Positions 15,804 to 23,188 of a stretch of 35,592 nucleotides of DNA are shown in pieces. A model generated the notes under the pieces. It saw nothing but the letters and a program-made list of their open reading frames with translations, was not told the origin of the DNA and searched no databases. The stretch comes from Clostridiales bacterium (GTDB taxonomy: Bacteria > Bacillota > Clostridia > Oscillospirales > Acutalibacteraceae). Position 1 is the stretch's first letter, and every line of letters starts with the position of its first letter. The stretch spans positions 1-35,592 of the forward strand of contig JAAYPE010000012.1 of assembly GCA_012519975.1 (NCBI GenBank), in the 5' to 3' direction. The translations under genes and the position numbers were made by a program.

Positions 15804-16379
15804 TTATAATTTTAAAACAATGCCTAAAAATGCAGCAACTGCAATAAAAAAGACAGGGTGAATTTTTCTAAGTTTTTTGAACTGAAGTGATACGAGGATT
15901 ACAACAAAAATAATAAGACTCGGGATGCTTATGTTTGGCAAAATATCTTCAAAACTTGAGATTGTTTCGGTAAATATCGCAACTTTAAAAACGGCATACG
16001 CAGCGGTGGTGATAAGTCCGGCAACGGCGGGGCGAAGTCCTGCAAATGTTGCGTTCACATAAGGGCTTTCACTATATTTGATTAAAAATTTTGAGATAAT
16101 AAAAATAATAACAAAAGACGGCAAAACCAGTGAGCAAGTAGCAAGAATTGCACCAGCAACACCCGCAACTTTAAATCCGGCAAAGGTTGCCATATTTACA
16201 CCTATAGAGCCAGGGGTTGACTCTGATACCGCAATCATATCCGCAAGCTCTGATGATGAAAACCACTCTGGATATTTTTCGCTCATATTAAAAAGAAATG
16301 GTATAGTTGCAAGTCCACCACCAATTGCAAAAAGCCCCGTTTTTAAGAACTCAAAGCATATCAAAAGCAAATTATTCAT
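15804..16379 (-). CDS. Chromate-transporter-family protein, second half-size subunit
   Basis: A CHR-family membrane protein of 191 residues with about five or six hydrophobic segments, equivalent to one of the two homologous halves of ChrA. The N-terminal FAIGGGLATIPFL and the SESTPGSIGVNMATFAG block are family motifs. The ATG (16377-16379) overlaps the stop of the preceding half as ATGA, so the two are translationally coupled and probably form a heterodimer. ChrA exports chromate in exchange for protons, but many clostridial pairs have no tested substrate; another oxyanion is possible. Confidence 0.88.
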   Translation of the reverse strand: MNNLLLICFEFLKTGLFAIGGGLATIPFLFNMSEKYPEWFSSSELADMIAVSESTPGSIGVNMATFAGFKVAGVAGAILATCSLVLPSFVIIFIISKFLIKYSESPYVNATFAGLRPAVAGLITTAAYAVFKVAIFTETISSFEDILPNISIPSLIIFVVILVSLQFKKLRKIHPVFFIAVAAFLGIVLKL

Positions 16380-16918
16380 ATTTGATTACCACGCTTTCTT
16401 AAAAACACAAGACCATAGGAACTTGCGATTAAAACAATAATGATAGGCGACAAATCCCAAAAAACAACGAGTACGAAAGCTAGCAAAAACATTAAAATTC
16501 CGCTAAAAGATTTGACGCTACTTTTAAAAATCTTAATACACGATGCTGCAATTAAAGCTGCAACGGCAGGTCTAATTCCAGCAAAAGCGTGCGTAACAGC
16601 GGGAAAATCATCAAGCCTTTGCAGTGCGTTTGCAAACAAAGTAATGATGATTACAGACGGGGTAACAACGCCGATTGTAGCAAACAAGGCACCCCAAAAT
16701 CCACGGATTTTTGAGCCAACAAAAGTGGCGGCATTAACGGCTATTACACCGGGGGTACACTGACTAAGCGAAAAATATTGCAACAATTCTTCGTTAGTTA
16801 TCCAGCCCTTTTTCTCTACAATTTCGCGTTCGATTAGTGGGAGCATAGCATAACCCCCGCCAAAAGTAAAAAGTCCTACTTTAAAAAAAGCCATAAATAA
16901 GTCAAAAATCTCTGACAA
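16376..16918 (-). CDS. Chromate-transporter-family protein, first half-size subunit
   Basis: The first of two single-domain CHR proteins, 180 residues. FTFGGGYAMLPLI near residue 17 and SQCTPGVIAVNAATFVGSK near residue 52 align with the same motifs in its partner, showing that they are homologous halves. The start is TTG at 16916-16918, about 6 bases after GAGG on the minus strand. It is the first gene of a two-gene operon with a promoter at 16950-16978 that overlaps a perfect palindrome. Confidence 0.88.
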   Translation of the reverse strand: MSEIFDLFMAFFKVGLFTFGGGYAMLPLIEREIVEKKGWITNEELLQYFSLSQCTPGVIAVNAATFVGSKIRGFWGALFATIGVVTPSVIIITLFANALQRLDDFPAVTHAFAGIRPAVAALIAASCIKIFKSSVKSFSGILMFLLAFVLVVFWDLSPIIIVLIASSYGLVFLRKRGNQI

Positions 16919-16947
16919 AAGTCCTCTACCCCCATTATTTTATTACT

Positions 16948-16978
16948 CAAGTATATCACAATAGTAGTATACTTGCAA
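16948..16978 (-). promoter_or_regulatory. Promoter of the chr operon with palindromic operator candidate
   Basis: On the minus strand TTGCAA (16973-16978), 17-base spacer, TATACT (16950-16955) with an extended TG. The inverted repeat CAAGTATA (16948-16955) / TATACTTG (16968-16975), separated by 12 bases, covers both boxes, an ideal site for a dimeric repressor. Confidence 0.7.
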
Positions 16979-17039
16979 TTTATGTCGAATTGACATTTTA
17001 AATAAAAGTGTAAATTTTGTAAAAAACATACATAAAAGG

Positions 17040-17068
17040 TTGAAAATCAAAAAAGATTATGTTAACAT
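17040..17068 (+). promoter_or_regulatory. Possible promoter of the HD-GYP gene
   Basis: TTGAAA (17040-17045), 17-base spacer, TAACAT (17063-17068) with TG one base before it. A TTGACA at 16990-16995 also exists but lacks a convincing -10 box at proper spacing. Confidence 0.45.
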
Positions 17069-17106
17069 AGACACAGATGGGAAATTATGGAAAAGAGGGG
17101 AAAAAA

Positions 17107-18204
17107 ATGAATAAGTCAATTGTGTTAATCGTTGATGAAAAGGAAGAGAACGAAATAATTTTAAAAAATGCACTAAAAGAGAAGTACATAATAATCAGTG
17201 TAAAAAACAACAAACAGCTAAAAAATCAAGTAGAAAGAAATCAAAATCAAATAGCGCTTATAATAACAAGCCTTTCTCTTTTTCAATCAGGGGGATTTAA
17301 TATTATCAATAAAAGTAAAGAAAAAAAGATGATTGGAGAAGCTGGCATACTAGTAATTATAGAAAAAGCGTCAAATAAAAGTGAAGAAATTGCTTATAGT
17401 TTAGGGGCGTCCGACACAATAAAAAAACCTTTTAATACGGATTATATTATAAACAAAAAAGTTGAACGGTTAGTTAGTATTTATAACTATCAAAATAATT
17501 TAGAGCATTTGCTTAAAGTGCAAAACGAAAAGATTTTGTCGCAAACATCAAAGCTTATGGAGCAAACGGAAAAATTAAATAAGATAAATATCAATATGAT
17601 GGAGTCCATAAGTTCGGTTGTTGAATGGCGTGACTGGGAGACGGGCAAGCATATAAAAAGGCTTAGATGTTTTACAGAATCACTATTAGTTAATGTTGCC
17701 AAAGAATACCCAGAATATGAGCTTGAAAAAGAAGATATTGATATGATTGCAATGGCGTCTACCACACACGATATAGGTAAAATTGCAATTCCGGATGCCA
17801 TACTTTTAAAGCCCGGAAAGCTTACATCGCAAGAGTTTGAAATTATGAAGACGCATACGACAAAGGGGAGCGAAATAATTTGTAATTTTAATGCGATTGA
17901 TGTCAATAATTATCTGGGATATTGTCAAGATATTTGCAGATATCATCACGAAAAATGGGACGGAAAAGGCTATCCCGAGGGGCTTGTAGGCGATGAAATA
18001 CCAATATGGGCACAGGTTGTTTCAATAGCGGATTGTTTCGACGCACTAACCAGTGACAGGCCATATAAAAAAGCATTTTCTAGCAAGACTGCATCAGAAA
18101 TGATTTTGGACGGGCAGTGTGGTGCATTTTCGCCAAAGATAATAAATTCATTTAAAAATGTTCTTCCAGAGTTTGAAAATCTTGCGGTAGTGTATAAAGG
18201 GTAG
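17107..18204 (+). CDS. Receiver-like / HD-GYP domain protein (putative cyclic-di-GMP phosphodiesterase)
   Basis: 365 residues from the ATG at 17107, 5-6 bases after GAGGGG; an in-frame ATG at 17077 is rejected. Residues 4-120 follow the receiver fold (LIVDEKEEN at 7-15, GASDTIKKPF at 100-109 with conserved K107), but the phosphoacceptor position is Ser55 (LIITSLSL) and one of the acidic pair is Glu11, so ordinary phosphorylation is unlikely. Residues about 130-165 form a coiled-coil linker. Residues 170-360 are an HD-GYP domain with H182, the HD pair H221-D222 (HDIGKIAIPD) and HHEKWDGKGYP at 280-290, all complete. HD-GYP enzymes hydrolyse cyclic-di-GMP or related dinucleotides. It stands alone, with no histidine kinase beside it. 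Confidence 0.9.
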   Translation: MNKSIVLIVDEKEENEIILKNALKEKYIIISVKNNKQLKNQVERNQNQIALIITSLSLFQSGGFNIINKSKEKKMIGEAGILVIIEKASNKSEEIAYSLGASDTIKKPFNTDYIINKKVERLVSIYNYQNNLEHLLKVQNEKILSQTSKLMEQTEKLNKININMMESISSVVEWRDWETGKHIKRLRCFTESLLVNVAKEYPEYELEKEDIDMIAMASTTHDIGKIAIPDAILLKPGKLTSQEFEIMKTHTTKGSEIICNFNAIDVNNYLGYCQDICRYHHEKWDGKGYPEGLVGDEIPIWAQVVSIADCFDALTSDRPYKKAFSSKTASEMILDGQCGAFSPKIINSFKNVLPEFENLAVVYKG

Positions 18205-18267
18205 GGGTTTGTGTTTTTAAAGGCACTGACAATTGAAATATCATTTTGAATTTTTTAAAATGGGTAA

Positions 18268-18296
18268 AAAAATAAAGGCCAATGGCCTTTATTTTT
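18268..18296. terminator. Bidirectional terminator between HD-GYP and XRE genes
   Basis: A perfect 13-bp palindrome joins 18268-18280 to 18284-18296 around a 3-base loop, A-rich on one side and T-rich on the other. It includes the stop codon of the minus-strand XRE gene (18289-18291). Confidence 0.85.
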
Positions 18297-18576
18297 CATT
18301 TCCTAGTAACCAGTCAACCGAAACATCAAGTTCTTGAGAAAGAGCAAGAAGTTCTTTGTCTGTAACGCAACGAATCTGCCCCTCTAATTTTGAAAGTCCA
18401 GAAGCATCAAGCCCGATGCCACGGATTTCAAGTTTTGCAAGCAAATCTTTTTGCTTGAGTCCTTTTTCCTTGCGGACAGCTTCAACCTTTGCCCCAATAA
18501 TGTTACGGTCGCCCAGCGCTTGTTTACGGATTCTCAAAGTAAATTCCTCCAATATTTTTTTATGCCCACAATGCAT
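18289..18576 (-). CDS. XRE-family helix-turn-helix transcriptional regulator
   Basis: A small DNA-binding protein of 95 residues (82 if the inner start is used). The helix-turn-helix spans about residues 25-80: VEAVRKEKGLKQKDLLAKLEIRG, LDASGLSKLEGQIR, then TDKELLALSQELDVSVDWLLG, the usual XRE end. Two starts are each preceded by GGAGGAAT: the ATG at 18576, 3 bases from its site, and a TTG at 18537, 8 bases from a second site. The inner start gives a protein beginning RIRKQALGDRN, which resembles the N-terminus I recall for this family. Its target is unknown. It has its own promoter. Confidence 0.88.
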   Translation of the reverse strand: MHCGHKKILEEFTLRIRKQALGDRNIIGAKVEAVRKEKGLKQKDLLAKLEIRGIGLDASGLSKLEGQIRCVTDKELLALSQELDVSVDWLLGNEK

Positions 18577-18593
18577 ATTCCTCCGCGTGTATT

Positions 18594-18622
18594 ATTATAG
18601 CAAATAAATGTTTAAAAAACAA
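18594..18622 (-). promoter_or_regulatory. Promoter of the XRE regulator
   Basis: On the minus strand TTGTTT (18617-18622), 17-base spacer, TATAAT (18594-18599). The start point would fall near 18587, leaving only about 10 bases before the outer ATG. Confidence 0.65.
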
Positions 18623-18824
18623 TAAAAAGGTGATCAAAATCCGCAAAATATTTTAGAATATAGCATATAAAAACAAAAAAATGATAAAAATGTTTGTTTG
18701 CTTTGTCTTTTTAACAAAAAGTCATAAAGTTTTAGTGTTAAATATTAAGTTTGATTGTTTAAAAATAAATTGCATTTTAAGTTTTTACAATAAAAATGAT
18801 AATATTCATATTCTAAATAAAAAT

Positions 18825-18857
18825 AAAGCTCATACTATTTATTATAGTACGAGCTTT
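18825..18857 (-). terminator. Terminator of metK
   Basis: A 14-bp stem with one mismatch joins 18844-18857 to 18825-18838; on the minus strand TATTTTTATTT follows. The remaining AT-rich sequence from 18623 to 18824 shows no gene or other clear signal. Confidence 0.8.
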
Positions 18858-18866
18858 TTATGTTTA

Positions 18867-20057
18867 TTATTTTAGTCCGGCAGATTTTTTTAATTGCTCT
18901 ACTTTGTCGGTTTTTTCCCAAGGAACATTCAAATCCACTCTTCCCATATGGCCATAAGCTGCAAGCTTTTCATAAATTGGATTACGAAGCTCTAGCTGTT
19001 CGATTATTGCAGCAGGGCGAAGATCAAAAACCTCGGTTACGATTTCTGAAATTGTTTCGTCAGGTATTATACCTGTTCCAAAAGTGTCAATCATAACAGA
19101 AATAGGATTTGCTATACCAATTGCATAAGAAATTTGAAGCTCACATCTTTTTGCAAGGCCGGCAGCAACAATGTTTTTTGTAACATATCTTGCGGCATAA
19201 GCGGCACTGCGGTCAACCTTAGTTGGGTCTTTTCCAGAAAAAGCACCACCACCGTGACGAGAATATCCGCCGTATGTGTCAACAATTATTTTGCGTCCAG
19301 TAAGCCCACTGTCACCTGCAGGTCCGCCGGTAACAAAACGCCCAGTTGGGTTTACATATATAATAGTATGGTTGTCAATAAGGCTCCTATCAACAACAGG
19401 AACAATAACATTTGTTACTATATCTTGACGAATTTGCTCAAGAGTTGCCTCCTCGCTATGCTGTGTCGAAACGACGATAGTGTCAACTCTAACAGGTTTA
19501 TTGTCGTCATCATACTCGATTGTTACTTGAGTTTTTCCGTCAGGACGCAGATATGTCAAGGTGCCGTCCTCACGAACTTGAGTAAGTCTTTGTGCAAGCT
19601 TGTGTGCAAGTGAAATGGGCAGTGGCATAAGCTCGGGAGTTTCATCACAAGCATATCCAAAAACCATACCTTGGTCACCGGCACCGTGAAGGTTGTATGA
19701 ATCTTCTTTGCCACTTTTAAGCTCAAGCGAACGGTCAACACCTAAAGCAATGTCAGGCGACTGCTCATCAATAGCAGAGAGAATTGCACAGCTGTGGCCG
19801 TCAAAACCCATTTGTGGACTGTCATAACCGATGTCACAAACAACACGCCTAGCAATTTTTGGAATTTCAACATAGCAAGATGTTGTAATCTCTCCCATAA
19901 TCATAACCTGACCTGTGGTACAAGTAACCTCGCACGCAACTCTTGCATTTGGGTCTTTAGCTATAATAGAATCAAGGATTGCATCAGATATTTGGTCGCA
20001 TATTTTATCAGGATGTCCTTTTGTTACGGATTCGGATGTAAAAAGATGTCTTCCCAT
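18867..20057 (-). CDS. metK: S-adenosylmethionine synthetase
   Basis: Makes S-adenosylmethionine from methionine and ATP; cytoplasmic homotetramer; 396 residues, full length. GHPDKICD (14-21) is the ATP-binding/N-terminal signature, GAGDQG (125-130) the second signature, and [16 protein letters not shown] the phosphate-binding loop in the C-terminal third. The ATG at 20055-20057 follows GGGGG by about 6 bases. It is a single-gene unit under a SAM-I riboswitch, so it is switched off when SAM is plentiful. Confidence 0.98.
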   Translation of the reverse strand: MGRHLFTSESVTKGHPDKICDQISDAILDSIIAKDPNARVACEVTCTTGQVMIMGEITTSCYVEIPKIARRVVCDIGYDSPQMGFDGHSCAILSAIDEQSPDIALGVDRSLELKSGKEDSYNLHGAGDQGMVFGYACDETPELMPLPISLAHKLAQRLTQVREDGTLTYLRPDGKTQVTIEYDDDNKPVRVDTIVVSTQHSEEATLEQIRQDIVTNVIVPVVDRSLIDNHTIIYVNPTGRFVTGGPAGDSGLTGRKIIVDTYGGYSRHGGGAFSGKDPTKVDRSAAYAARYVTKNIVAAGLAKRCELQISYAIGIANPISVMIDTFGTGIIPDETISEIVTEVFDLRPAAIIEQLELRNPIYEKLAAYGHMGRVDLNVPWEKTDKVEQLKKSAGLK

Positions 20058-20091
20058 AATTATCCCCCTAAAAAAATGATTAACTTAAAAA

Positions 20092-20121
20092 CTAAAAACC
20101 CCTCGGATATTTACCGAAGGG
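20092..20121 (-). terminator. Riboswitch-controlled terminator upstream of metK
   Basis: On the minus strand CCCTTCGG (20114-20121) pairs with CCGAGGGG (20099-20106), followed by TTTTTAG. It is the expression platform of the SAM riboswitch. Confidence 0.85.
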
Positions 20122-20130
20122 CTATAAAAG

Positions 20131-20227
20131 CTTATCTATCGGTTTTAAATACACCGCAGGATTTGGCACCTTGCATAGCAGGTTGCCGGACTTCACAGGG
20201 CCTGTCCCCTCAGTCGCTCTTGATAAG
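20131..20227 (-). ncRNA. SAM-I (S-box) riboswitch
   Basis: On the minus strand the aptamer begins CTTATCAAGAG and contains the conserved S-box blocks in order: GAGGGGACAGGCCCTGTGAA (one base changed from the common GAGGGA), GGCAACC, GGTGCCAA.TCC and GATAAG closing P1. It is followed by a terminator and metK, the classic target. Binding of SAM promotes termination. Confidence 0.95.
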
Positions 20228-20249
20228 TAGCTATTAAGTTGTCAAATAA

Positions 20250-20278
20250 ATTGTATACCGATAAAGGTTAAAAGTCAA
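20250..20278 (-). promoter_or_regulatory. Promoter of the SAM riboswitch/metK unit
   Basis: On the minus strand TTGACT (20273-20278), 17-base spacer, TACAAT (20250-20255). The start would fall near 20243, just upstream of the aptamer. Confidence 0.75.
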
Positions 20279-20286
20279 TATCAATT

Positions 20287-20940
20287 CTATGATTCTTTAG
20301 ATTCTTTATAATTTTCTTTTTTGTCGGTGTTAATTCCTTTGATTTTAAACTGAGCGCCTAGCCTTGATGATAACAAAACCATTGAAGGATAAGCAACTAT
20401 TGAGAGCAGAACACCTTTTACGGCATTAAGAGCAGTAGCACCCCAAATTGCAGCCCACAAAGCCTTGTTTGGGATAATAATACCCATAAAATATTTAAAG
20501 AACAAAGGTGCAATAATGTAGTTGCCGGCAATGCCTATAACGATAATGCTTATAACGCCTATTACAGAAGAAATCACAGTGTTTTTAAGCGCGGTTGAAT
20601 TTTCTTTTTTAGACAGTTTATTAAAAACAATAGAAAAAGGAACGATATATGCACAGCCAACAAGGAAATTCATAAGATTTCCAAATCCCATTTGCGTGCC
20701 AATGCCCTTGACAGACATTTCAATTATATTTTTAATAAACTCAACCCCAACACCCACGGCAGGGCCAAAGAAAATTGCACCAATTAGAGCAGGAATATCA
20801 CTAAAATCAAGCTTTAGATGTTCGACGCCTGGAATAACTTGGAACTCGAATAAAAATAGTACGAATGCAATTGCGGATAGCAGACCAGTGAAAACCATTT
20901 TGAATGTTTTTTGACTTGTTGATGACATTGAAGTGTTCAT
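20287..20940 (-). CDS. ribU: ECF transporter S component, riboflavin-type (RibU)
   Basis: The substrate-capture membrane subunit of an energy-coupling-factor importer, 217 residues with about five or six membrane segments. LKLDFSDIPALIGAIFFGP, followed by a FIKN segment, is the family pattern for riboflavin S components. The FMN riboswitch directly upstream fixes riboflavin as the likely substrate. The ATG at 20938-20940 is chosen because AAGGGAG lies about 7 bases upstream; the open frame extends to 20994 through the leader terminator and that extension is rejected. The shared ATPases and T component are not in the window. The C-terminal tail is hydrophilic and lysine-rich. Confidence 0.93.
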   Translation of the reverse strand: MNTSMSSTSQKTFKMVFTGLLSAIAFVLFLFEFQVIPGVEHLKLDFSDIPALIGAIFFGPAVGVGVEFIKNIIEMSVKGIGTQMGFGNLMNFLVGCAYIVPFSIVFNKLSKKENSTALKNTVISSVIGVISIIVIGIAGNYIIAPLFFKYFMGIIIPNKALWAAIWGATALNAVKGVLLSIVAYPSMVLLSSRLGAQFKIKGINTDKKENYKESKES

Positions 20941-20974
20941 AAAAAATCTCCCTTTCAATTTGGCTGTCCAGAAC

Positions 20975-21005
20975 AACAAAAATACCCTATGCAAAAAGCA
21001 CAGGG
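20975..21005 (-). terminator. FMN-riboswitch terminator upstream of ribU
   Basis: On the minus strand CCCTGTGC (20998-21005) pairs with GCATAGGG (20985-20992), followed by TATTTTTGTT. It lies between aptamer and gene, as expected for transcriptional control. Confidence 0.85.
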
Positions 21006-21032
21006 CAAAAAAGGCTTAAACAAAAACCTTAT

Positions 21033-21148
21033 CTTCTTTCATCCGGACTTTAACCGTCGGTTTCGGAATCACACCGAATCTGCAAATAGCTCGCGGACTA
21101 AGGCTTGCGCCCATTACCGCCGGTGGGGAATCGCACCCCGCCCTGAAG
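21033..21148 (-). ncRNA. FMN (RFN) riboswitch
   Basis: On the minus strand the aptamer shows the RFN blocks in order: CTTCAGGGCGGGGTG, ATTCCCCACCGGCGGTAA, GCCTTAGTCCGCGAGC, GATTCGGTGTGATTCCGAA, ACCGACGGTTAAAGTC, CGGATGAAAGAAG. All six helices have visible pairings. Flavin mononucleotide binding promotes the downstream terminator and lowers riboflavin uptake. Confidence 0.97.
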
Positions 21149-21179
21149 ACAGCGATATTATTTTTTAAAAATCAAGCAC

Positions 21180-21208
21180 AGTTTATCATTATTTTTTAAA
21201 AAAGTCAA
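21180..21208 (-). promoter_or_regulatory. Promoter of the FMN riboswitch/ribU unit
   Basis: On the minus strand TTGACT (21203-21208), 17-base spacer, TAAACT (21180-21185) with TG one base before the -10 box. Confidence 0.7.
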
Positions 21209-21298
21209 GAGCTTTATAAGTAAATTATTTTTAAAACTTGTATAAAACTGTAATATTATCCCAACAATTATTCATAGAAATAAAAAGGAGGGGTTTTT

Positions 21299-21580
21299 AT
21301 GAAGTACAACTTCGATTTTGATTTTGAAACAAAAGAAGAAATACTCAGTCACGATGACTTATGTTCCGATGAAAGACTCTTACAGGACATTAGGCGAGTT
21401 TGCCGAATGATAGATGATGCGTACCTAAGGTTTCAAATGCAAGCCGACGAAGATTTGGTAGAAGCATCAATCTATGAAATAGAGGCGCTAAAGGCAAGAT
21501 ACAGGTATTTAATTCGCCTTGCAAAAACCAAAAACATAACCTGCAACACTTGTGTAACAACGATGTATGAAAAAATATAG
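21299..21580 (+). CDS. yaaL: YaaL-like small protein (DUF2508 family)
   Basis: A 93-residue acidic protein of unknown function. The central part has the family pattern of I...R..IDDAYLRFQMQADEDLVEASIYEIEALKARY and YLIRLAK. It lies immediately before a bofA-like gene, as yaaL does in Bacillus subtilis (recR-yaaL-bofA), which supports the assignment. Two cysteines near the C-terminus (CNTC) are extra. The ATG at 21299 follows AAGGAGG by about 8 bases. recR and dnaX are absent here. Confidence 0.75.
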   Translation: MKYNFDFDFETKEEILSHDDLCSDERLLQDIRRVCRMIDDAYLRFQMQADEDLVEASIYEIEALKARYRYLIRLAKTKNITCNTCVTTMYEKI

Positions 21581-21625
21581 AGATGTGAAAATTGTCCTAC
21601 ACAAATATTTTGGTGGTGTAAAAAA

Positions 21626-21898
21626 ATGGGGATAGTTTCATTCAAAGTTGCGTTTTGTATTGTTACAGCATTTATTGGTATTGTTATTTTGGTGTCATCA
21701 AAAAAGTCAGGACACTGGTTTAAAGCAATAATAGTAACGGCTCTATCAGGATTTTGCGCACTGCTTTCAGTGAATTTGTTGGGAGCTGTAAGCGATGTGT
21801 TTATACCAATTAATTATTATACCGTAGCATTGTCGGGACTGCTAGGAGCACCCGGAACGATTTTTACTCTGCTAGTGATGGTAGTTTTTTTACAATAG
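21626..21898 (+). CDS. bofA: BofA-like protein (inhibitor of SigK processing)
   Basis: A 90-residue membrane protein with three hydrophobic segments. The C-terminal INYYTVALSGLLGAPG motif followed by a hydrophobic stretch is the BofA signature (N..T....SG.LG.PG). In spore formers BofA restrains the protease SpoIVFB that activates sigma-K in the mother cell. GGTGGTG lies about 6 bases before the ATG. It is 45 bases after the yaaL-like gene. Its last 35 bases overlap the 3' end of folC on the other strand and no terminator is seen between them. Confidence 0.82.
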   Translation: MGIVSFKVAFCIVTAFIGIVILVSSKKSGHWFKAIIVTALSGFCALLSVNLLGAVSDVFIPINYYTVALSGLLGAPGTIFTLLVMVVFLQ

Positions 21899-23165
21899 CC
21901 TTGCGAATATCGCTTGCAAGGTACAAAGAACCACATATTATTACAGCATAGCCGTATGCCTTTGCTTGAAAGAGTGCATAATTTAGTGCATCTTTTGGCG
22001 AAGAAATTGCGGCTGTTCTTGTGCAAAATGGAGAGGCGACTTCACAGGCGGTACAAGCGTATAATGCACGCGGGTTTGAAGGTGTGGTAGCTATAAATTC
22101 ATCAGCTATACGGGCGACGCGCTCGATTGTGAATTCATACTCTTTATCAGTTAAAGTACCCATTATAAAAATCTTTTTTTGGTCTGGCAAAAGCTTTTCG
22201 ATTGTTGATATAAAATTATCAACTCCGTCTGTATTATGTCCACCGTCAAGGATAATCACAGGCTCTTTTGACAACACCTCAAAGCGTGCAGGCATAACGG
22301 TTTTTTCTAGCCCGTTTTTTATGTTTGCACGGGATATGTTAAATCCTTTTTTTTCAAGCTCGGTCATTGCACAAATTGCAGTTGATGCATTAAAAACTTG
22401 ATAATCTCCAACTAAGGGGAGGTTTATTTCAATGCCGTTCCAACTGATTTTTGTGCCATTTATAGAAGATTTTTTTATAGATATTTCATTCATACAACCT
22501 AAAATAAGGTTGTTATTTTTTTCAAAACAGGCATTGCTAACAACATCCAAAGCATCTGGATTTTGGTAAGGATAGCAAACAGTTGTGCCATCTTGCTTTA
22601 TTATTCCGCTTTTTTCAATAGCGATTTTTTCGATTGTATTGCCTAAAATTTCAGTATGGTCAAGGGAAATGCAAGTAATAACGCTCACAAGTGGTGTTGA
22701 TATAATGTTGGTAGAGTCAAGACGACCACCAAGACCTGTTTCTAAAACGACAACATCACATTTGTTTATCTCAAAGTATTTAAGCGCAATAGCAGTGATT
22801 ACCTCAAACTCGGTAGGTTGAAGGTCTTTTTTTGCAAGGCTTTCAACCATTGGCTTTATACTTGCGACAAGGTTTGCAAGCTCATAACGCTCAATCATTT
22901 TGCCATTTATTTGTATTCGCTCACAAAAATCTACAATATAAGGCGAAGTAAAAAGCCCTGTTTTGTATCCTGCATCTTGCAAAATATTAGCTGACATATT
23001 GCAAACCGAGCCTTTGCCATTTGTGCCGGCAATATGAACGAATTGGAGATTGTTTTGGGGATTACCTAGCATATCAAGCAAAGCTTTAATTCGCTCAAGC
23101 CCCGGCGAAATTCCAAATCGTAGCAATGAATGTATATACTTTATTGAGTTTTCATAAAGTTCCAT
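21864..23165 (-). CDS. folC: Folylpolyglutamate synthase / dihydrofolate synthase
   Basis: Adds glutamate to folates (and may join dihydropteroate to glutamate); a Mur-ligase-fold ATP enzyme of about 433 residues. P-loop GTNGKGS is at 47-53 (VHIAGTNGKGSVC), the Mur-type LETGLGGRLDSTN block near 135 and the DGGHN motif (hinge to the C-terminal domain) near 310. An ATG at 23165, 6-7 bases from GAGG, is preferred to the ATG two codons earlier, which is too close to it. It lies 23 bases after valS in the same operon. Its 3' end overlaps bofA by 35 bases. Confidence 0.95.
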   Translation of the reverse strand: MELYENSIKYIHSLLRFGISPGLERIKALLDMLGNPQNNLQFVHIAGTNGKGSVCNMSANILQDAGYKTGLFTSPYIVDFCERIQINGKMIERYELANLVASIKPMVESLAKKDLQPTEFEVITAIALKYFEINKCDVVVLETGLGGRLDSTNIISTPLVSVITCISLDHTEILGNTIEKIAIEKSGIIKQDGTTVCYPYQNPDALDVVSNACFEKNNNLILGCMNEISIKKSSINGTKISWNGIEINLPLVGDYQVFNASTAICAMTELEKKGFNISRANIKNGLEKTVMPARFEVLSKEPVIILDGGHNTDGVDNFISTIEKLLPDQKKIFIMGTLTDKEYEFTIERVARIADEFIATTPSNPRALYACTACEVASPFCTRTAAISSPKDALNYALFQAKAYGYAVIICGSLYLASDIRKAIVKKLPSLAE

Positions 23166-23188
23166 AAACATACCTCAACAAATTCAGT

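Noticed and set aside
15804..16918. Chromate transporter as one gene broken by a frameshift
   Set aside because: The two frames overlap as ATGA, each has the N-terminal GGG motif, and paired half-size CHR genes are a normal family form.
18623..18824. Small frame at 18681-18875 in the AT-rich gap before metK
   Set aside because: Composition is low complexity, it runs into the metK terminator and coding end, and there is no ribosome site.
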